DNA of 64,000 bases, taken from JAVBLU01 sp031553225. GTDB taxonomy: Bacteria > Bacillota > Clostridia > Christensenellales > UBA1750. This document shows positions 60,363-64,000 of the stretch, one piece after another (the stretch's first letter is position 1; the number at the start of each line of letters is the position of its first letter). The stretch is from the NCBI GenBank assembly GCA_031553225.1, contig JAVBLU010000017.1, positions 1-64,000 of the forward strand. Reading direction: 5' to 3'. The notes under the pieces are model-generated. The model worked only from the letters and a program-made list of their open reading frames with translations, was not told the origin of the DNA and ran no database searches. The translations under genes were made by a program, and so were the position numbers.

Positions 60363-61267
60363 CAGATACTCTGGGGGCGCTGCCCGTCGCCCCACGGGTA
60401 GTGGCGGCGGGCGTGTTTGACGGCGTGCACCTGGGGCACCGCGCACTCATCAAGACGGCCCTGTCTCTGGCTGCGTCGATGGGAGCGCGCTGCACGGTCC
60501 TCACGTTCCAGCGCCATCCGCTTTGCTGTCTGGCGCCGGACAAGGCACCGCCCTATCTGATGACCACCCGGCAGCGCGCGGATGCCATCGCCGCGTGCGG
60601 TCCGGACGAGTTGGTCATGCTCCCCTTCGACCAGACGCTCGCCCGGGAGAGCGCCGCGCACTTTCTGGCCCGTCTTCGGGCGCGCGGCCTTGCGGGCATG
60701 GCGATGGGCGAGAGCTTTACCTTTGGCGCAGAGGCGGAGGGTTCGCACGCCTGGCTTGTAAGGAATGCCCCGGACCTGCCAGTGACCGTTCTACCCAAAG
60801 TGTGCGTACGGGGGCTCATGGTGTCCTCCACGGCCGTGCGCACGGCGGTTATGGCGGGGGATCTGCCCCTGGCGCGCCTGCTGCTGGGGGGGGAGGTTCC
60901 CGCGCTGACCGGCGCGGTTGCCCGCGGCGCGCAGCTGGGGCGGCGCATCGGTCTGCCTACGCTGAATCTGCCGGTTGACCCTCGGCGCGCGCTTCCTCCG
61001 CGCGGCGTGTACGACGCCTTTGTGGAGGCGAAGGGCCGCCGCGTGCCGGGCATTGCCTATCTGGGCGTAAAGCCAACCGTAGGCGGTGAGACGCTCGTGC
61101 TGGAGGCGCATGCCTTCGCCGATCCTCAGGCCGTGTACGGCGATGAAATCGCCGTAACGCTACGTCACTTTCTGCGCCCTGAGGCGCGCTTTGCGTCCCT
61201 TGAGGCCATGCGTGCTCAGATCGGGCGCGATATGGACGAGGCCCGCCGTCTGCAGGCGACGCCGTAG
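60353..61267 (+). CDS. ribF: Bifunctional riboflavin kinase/FMN adenylyltransferase
   Basis: 304-residue enzyme making FMN and FAD from riboflavin. The N-terminal adenylyltransferase has GVFDGVHLGHRALI near 20, FTFGAEAEG near 120 and MVSSTAVRTAV near 155. The C-terminal flavokinase has GRRIGLPTLNLP and a GVYDAFVEA strand. Length is typical. The start lies inside truB. A classic terminator follows the stop, ending this housekeeping operon; rpsO, often next, is not here. Confidence 0.96.
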   Translation: MELTDTLGALPVAPRVVAAGVFDGVHLGHRALIKTALSLAASMGARCTVLTFQRHPLCCLAPDKAPPYLMTTRQRADAIAACGPDELVMLPFDQTLARESAAHFLARLRARGLAGMAMGESFTFGAEAEGSHAWLVRNAPDLPVTVLPKVCVRGLMVSSTAVRTAVMAGDLPLARLLLGGEVPALTGAVARGAQLGRRIGLPTLNLPVDPRRALPPRGVYDAFVEAKGRRVPGIAYLGVKPTVGGETLVLEAHAFADPQAVYGDEIAVTLRHFLRPEARFASLEAMRAQIGRDMDEARRLQATP

Positions 61268-61290
61268 CCCCGCGCCCGCCCTGCGTGAAA

Positions 61291-61317
61291 GCGGCCCCGA
61301 AACGGGGCCGCCTTTTT
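61291..61317 (+). terminator. Terminator of the rbfA-ribF operon
   Basis: Perfect nine-bp stem GCGGCCCCG/CGGGGCCGC with an AAA loop, followed by CTTTTT. Confidence 0.93.
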
Positions 61318-61331
61318 ATGGAGGGGCAATG

Positions 61332-61739
61332 CTAGCATTTAACGATGCATACGCTCTGGACGTACAAACCCATCAGGGCGATATATAGCGCGGTAAAGAC
61401 CAGGCCGCCTGCGACGACGGCGGCGCCGCCCATCGTTTCCAGGACGCTGGCAAGGGCCAAAATCGACAGGATGATCAAAAAAAGAGATGCAAAAAGGGTT
61501 AGCGGCACATACTTGGCAAGGCAGCTGCGGTTGGTTCGGCTGACGACAAGCCACAAGGTGAGGACGGCGACAGCGATGCCGGCGAACGCGGTCACCACAT
61601 ACAGCGGGTGCGAACCGGCCACCAAGTCAAATAGGAAGAGCAGGGACGTGAGGATCCCCAGGAGGACGCCGATGAGGATGACGGCGTGCGCGCTGGGCAT
61701 ACGCTGCACGCAGCAGCTTTCCGCGGATTGGTTGCTCAT
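61332..61739 (-). CDS. Small four-TM membrane protein
   Basis: 135 residues with four hydrophobic segments (about 19-40, 45-66, 76-98, 106-128) and very short loops. Cys residues cluster at both termini (SCCVQR near 11 and VCIVKC at the end). No family is recognised. The ribosome-binding site AAAGGAGGTGA is the longest in the window, six bases before the ATG at 61739; the frame also has an upstream GTG inside that site. Monocistronic and convergent with the ribF operon; the 243-base region upstream shows no clear minus-strand promoter. Confidence 0.72.
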   Translation of the reverse strand: MSNQSAESCCVQRMPSAHAVILIGVLLGILTSLLFLFDLVAGSHPLYVVTAFAGIAVAVLTLWLVVSRTNRSCLAKYVPLTLFASLFLIILSILALASVLETMGGAAVVAGGLVFTALYIALMGLYVQSVCIVKC

Positions 61740-61929
61740 GTAGTTCACCTCCTTTCAGTTCTAGTTTATGAAGACAAGCGCGCGCGCGTGAGTGAAGGCC
61801 GCCCGTGGTTTCGGGTCCGCGAAGCTCGTTTTCCTACGCAGCATGGGTTTTTTTCGCAGGCGCGGACGGAAACTTCCGAAAAAGCCGCCGTTTTCTGTTC
61901 GCTGCGTCCGTTTGCATCGCATTTAGGGG

Positions 61930-61958
61930 TTTTTTCTTTGCTTCGAACGTGGTATACT
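61930..61958 (+). promoter_or_regulatory. Extended -10 promoter of the yicC operon
   Basis: TGG-TATACT (extended -10) 25 bases before the yicC ATG, with only a T-rich weak -35 (TTTTTT, 17-base spacing). Confidence 0.5.
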
Positions 61959-61982
61959 CTGTTGGATAAGGGGGAGGACGGC

Positions 61983-62855
61983 ATGGTGGTCAGCATGACT
62001 GGATACGGGCGCGCGGGCATCCTGCGGGTGGGACGCGAGATGACCGTGGAGCTGAAATCCGTCAACCATCGTTTTTTGGACATCGCCTATCGCATGCCCC
62101 GCAACCTCTCCTATCTGGAGGACGTGGCGCGTAAAGCGCTGCAGGAGACGTTGCAGCGCGGCCACGTGGACGTGTACGTGAACTACCGCAACACCCGCGA
62201 AGACGCGCGGCAGGTGGTGCTGGACGAGAACCTGGCCGCGGCGTATGTAAAAGCCCTCGGCACCTTGCGCGGCCTGGGCCTTCAGGACGACATGGGCGCC
62301 TCGCTGTTGGCGCAGTTGCCCGGCGCATTGAACGTGGAACAGATCGAGGAGGACCGCGCCGCGGTCACCGAGCTTTTCCAGGAAGCGCTGCAAGCGGCGC
62401 TAACCGAGCTGCGCGGCATGCGCGGCCAGGAAGGCGGCCGTATCCGGGAGGATGTGCTGGGTAAGCTCTCCGAGCTTGCCGATCTGGTGGGCCGGATACA
62501 GACGCGCGCCCCGCAGGTGGCGCAGGAGCTCCTGAGCCGGCTGCGCGAGCGCATCGCCGAGCTGTTGTCCCGCGCGCCGGACGAAGCGCGCATCGTGCAG
62601 GAGGCCGCCATTTTGGCCGAACGCGCGGCCATCGACGAGGAGATCGTGCGCCTGCACGCCCATATCGCGGCCATGCGCGCGCTGATGGAGGGGCCGGAGG
62701 CGGCGGGTAAAAAGCTGGACTTTCTCTCTCAGGAGCTCAACCGCGAGATGAACACGATCGGCTCCAAGGCCGGCGACCTCTCTTTGGTGCACGACGTGGT
62801 GCAGGGTAAATCGCTCATCGAAAAGGTGCGCGAACAGGTGCAGAACATCGAGTAG
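61983..62855 (+). CDS. yicC: YicC-family endoribonuclease
   Basis: 290-residue YicC/YloC protein, a ring-forming endoribonuclease family. The N-terminal signature is VVSMTGYGRAG...ELKSVNHRFLDI and the C-terminal DUF1732 part ends in KLDFLSQELNREMNTIGSKA. ATG at 61983 lies five bases after GGAGG. The order yicC-remA-(gmk)-rpoZ-coaBC is typical of Firmicutes. Confidence 0.95.
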   Translation: MVVSMTGYGRAGILRVGREMTVELKSVNHRFLDIAYRMPRNLSYLEDVARKALQETLQRGHVDVYVNYRNTREDARQVVLDENLAAAYVKALGTLRGLGLQDDMGASLLAQLPGALNVEQIEEDRAAVTELFQEALQAALTELRGMRGQEGGRIREDVLGKLSELADLVGRIQTRAPQVAQELLSRLRERIAELLSRAPDEARIVQEAAILAERAAIDEEIVRLHAHIAAMRALMEGPEAAGKKLDFLSQELNREMNTIGSKAGDLSLVHDVVQGKSLIEKVREQVQNIE

Positions 62856-62871
62856 CGGAAAGGATGGTCGC

Positions 62872-63141
62872 ATGTCGATCAAGTTCATCAACATAGGCTT
62901 TGGCAACATCGTGTCGGCGAACCGGCTCATCGCCATCGTCAGCCCGGATTCCGCCCCCATCAAACGGATTATCCAGGAGGCGCGCGAGCGGAATATGCTC
63001 ATCGACGCCACCTACGGCCGGCGCACGCGCGCCGTGCTCATCACCGATTCCGACCACGTGGTGCTCTCGGCCGTACAGCCTGAGACCGTGGCGAACCGCC
63101 TGGACAAGACCGACAATCTGAGCGAACCCGAGGAAGAATAG
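62872..63141 (+). CDS. remA: DUF370/RemA-family DNA-binding regulator
   Basis: 89-residue protein of the RemA family, ring-forming DNA-binding regulators of matrix and osmotic genes in Bacillus. The conserved core is KFINIGFGNIVSANRLIAIV near 4, PIKRIIQEARE near 29 and IDATYGRRTRAVLITDSDHV near 44. AAGGATGG precedes the ATG. It lies 16 bases after yicC. Next should come gmk, but rpoZ follows directly. Confidence 0.95.
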   Translation: MSIKFINIGFGNIVSANRLIAIVSPDSAPIKRIIQEARERNMLIDATYGRRTRAVLITDSDHVVLSAVQPETVANRLDKTDNLSEPEEE

Positions 63142-63152
63142 GAGCGATTGCC

Positions 63153-63368
63153 ATGTTGATCGACCCGCCCATCGCCGATCTCGCGTCCAAGGTGGACTGC
63201 CGCTATACCCTGGTCGTGCTCGCCGCCAAGCGCGCGCGCGATCTGGTGCAGGGCTCCCAGCCTATGGTGACCACCCAGGAGAGCAAGCCCGTATCCATCG
63301 CCGTTCAGGAGATCATGGCCGACCGCATCGCCTACGACAGGGCGCGCTCGCTTTTGGAAGGCGAGTAG
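63153..63368 (+). CDS. rpoZ: RNA polymerase omega subunit
   Basis: 71-residue omega subunit, which helps assemble RNA polymerase. It starts LIDPPIADLASKVDCRYTLV and continues AAKRARDL, then PVSIAVQEIMADRI, as in Firmicutes omega proteins. AGGAGC precedes the ATG, 11 bases after remA. Confidence 0.93.
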   Translation: MLIDPPIADLASKVDCRYTLVVLAAKRARDLVQGSQPMVTTQESKPVSIAVQEIMADRIAYDRARSLLEGE

Positions 63369-63401
63369 GCAAAGGCGGAGCACATACCGGGAGGTAAGCG
63401 C

Positions 63402-64000
63402 ATGCTGCAGGGAAAATGCGTGGTCGTCGGCGTGACGGGCGGCATCGCCGCGTACAAGGCGGCGGAGGTCGTCTCGCGCCTGAAGAAGCTGCGCGCGGAC
63501 GTCGTGTGCATCATGACGGCCCACGCGCAGGAGTTTCTAGCGCCCCTAACGCTGCAGTCGCTCTGCGCAAATCCCGTGGTGACGGATATGTTCGCCGCGC
63601 CGCCGCGCTTTGACATCGAACACATCGCCCTTGCCCAGCGCGCCGACCTGTTCCTTGTCGCTCCGGCCTCGGCCAACGTCATCGCCAAGATGGCCGCGGG
63701 CCTGGCGGACGATATGCTCTCCACCACCCTGCTGGCCACAAAGGCTCCCGTGCTGATCGCTCCGGCCATGAACACCGGCATGTGGACGCACGGGGCCACG
63801 AAGGCGAACATGGCCGTTTTGCGCGAGCGCGGCGTACACGTGGTCGGCCCGGACGCGGGCCTGCTTGCCTGCGGCGACGTGGGCGAGGGCCGCATGGCGC
63901 AGCCGCAGGCCATCGTGGAGGCCGCCTGCGCCTTGCTGTGCGGCGGGCGTGATCTGTCGGGCGTGCGCGTGCTCGTTACGGCCGGCCCCACCCGCGAGCC
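63402..64000 (+). CDS. coaBC: Phosphopantothenoylcysteine decarboxylase/synthetase CoaBC (partial, runs off window)
   Basis: First 199 codons of the bifunctional coenzyme A enzyme. The CoaC (HFCD flavoprotein) domain shows GVTGGIAAYKAAEVVSRL at the start, the decarboxylase His in FDIEHIALAQRADL, APASANVIAKMAAGLADD and IAPAMNTGMW with the substrate clamp. The beginning of the CoaB part (LVTAGPTRE) is at the very edge. GGAGG lies seven bases upstream of the ATG. Confidence 0.95.
   Translation, partial: MLQGKCVVVGVTGGIAAYKAAEVVSRLKKLRADVVCIMTAHAQEFLAPLTLQSLCANPVVTDMFAAPPRFDIEHIALAQRADLFLVAPASANVIAKMAAGLADDMLSTTLLATKAPVLIAPAMNTGMWTHGATKANMAVLRERGVHVVGPDAGLLACGDVGEGRMAQPQAIVEAACALLCGGRDLSGVRVLVTAGPTRE

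Overview
The window is about two-thirds G+C by eye and almost fully coding. Gene content and order point to a high-GC, gut-type member of the Clostridia (Bacillota). The evidence is the runs phoH-pgpH-ybeY-cdd-era-yqzL-recO, dgt-dnaG-rpoD-trmK-nif3, yicC-remA-rpoZ-coaBC, an A-type RNase P RNA, a CdaR-type regulator and pyruvate phosphate dikinase. Strong GGAGG ribosome-binding sites are everywhere, and TTG starts are common even in core genes. I saw no rRNA, tRNA, CRISPR array, insertion sequence or phage gene. Bases 1 to about 110 look like a poor contig end.

Layout. (1) 173-4312, minus strand: a glycan-foraging operon of Cys-type sulfatase, anaerobic sulfatase-maturating radical SAM enzyme and a two-Asp-box sialidase-like protein. 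(2) 4504-7667: HflX with a JAMM/RadC-like N-terminal motif, then an unrecognised two-ended protein. (3) 7796-9238: GPH sugar symporter. (4) 9378-12945: an envelope-stress-like block of DUF2089, two YvlB-like proteins and a YvlD-like protein, then an ECF sigma factor, a membrane anti-sigma candidate and a membrane sensor with zinc ribbons. (5) 13098-20201: sugar and polyol metabolism (glycerol kinase, UroD-like protein, polyol dehydrogenase, FGGY kinase, lipid kinase, AraD-type aldolase). (6) 20211-26534: MacAB-like export pair without an ATPase, an orphan MsmX-type sugar ATPase, and CdaR plus malic enzyme. (7) 26721-33330: TetR regulator, archaeal-type phosphoglycerate mutase, UvrC, rRNA methyltransferase, pseudouridine synthase, PhoH. 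(8) 33416-48966: core housekeeping block from pgpH to rnpB. (9) 49066-55483: DUF3788, sugar oxidoreductase and isomerase, a secreted protein, electron-bifurcating NfnAB, GNAT. (10) 55550-64000: obg, yhbY, a membrane protein on the opposite strand, rbfA-nrnA-truB-ribF, a 4-TM protein, yicC-remA-rpoZ and the start of coaBC.

Together the accessory genes suggest an anaerobe that desulfates host or plant glycans, imports sugars through a GPH symporter and ABC systems sharing one ATPase, processes pentoses, polyols and glycerol, and balances NAD(P)H and ferredoxin through NfnAB, malic enzyme and PPDK. Several conserved operons lack their usual members (gmk, dgkA, infB/nusA, rpmA). The most unusual items are the JAMM-like HflX fusion, the sigma/sensor cassette, a YqzL-like 45-residue gene, a P-type-ATPase-like membrane fragment and a perfect 18-bp palindrome ahead of nfnAB.
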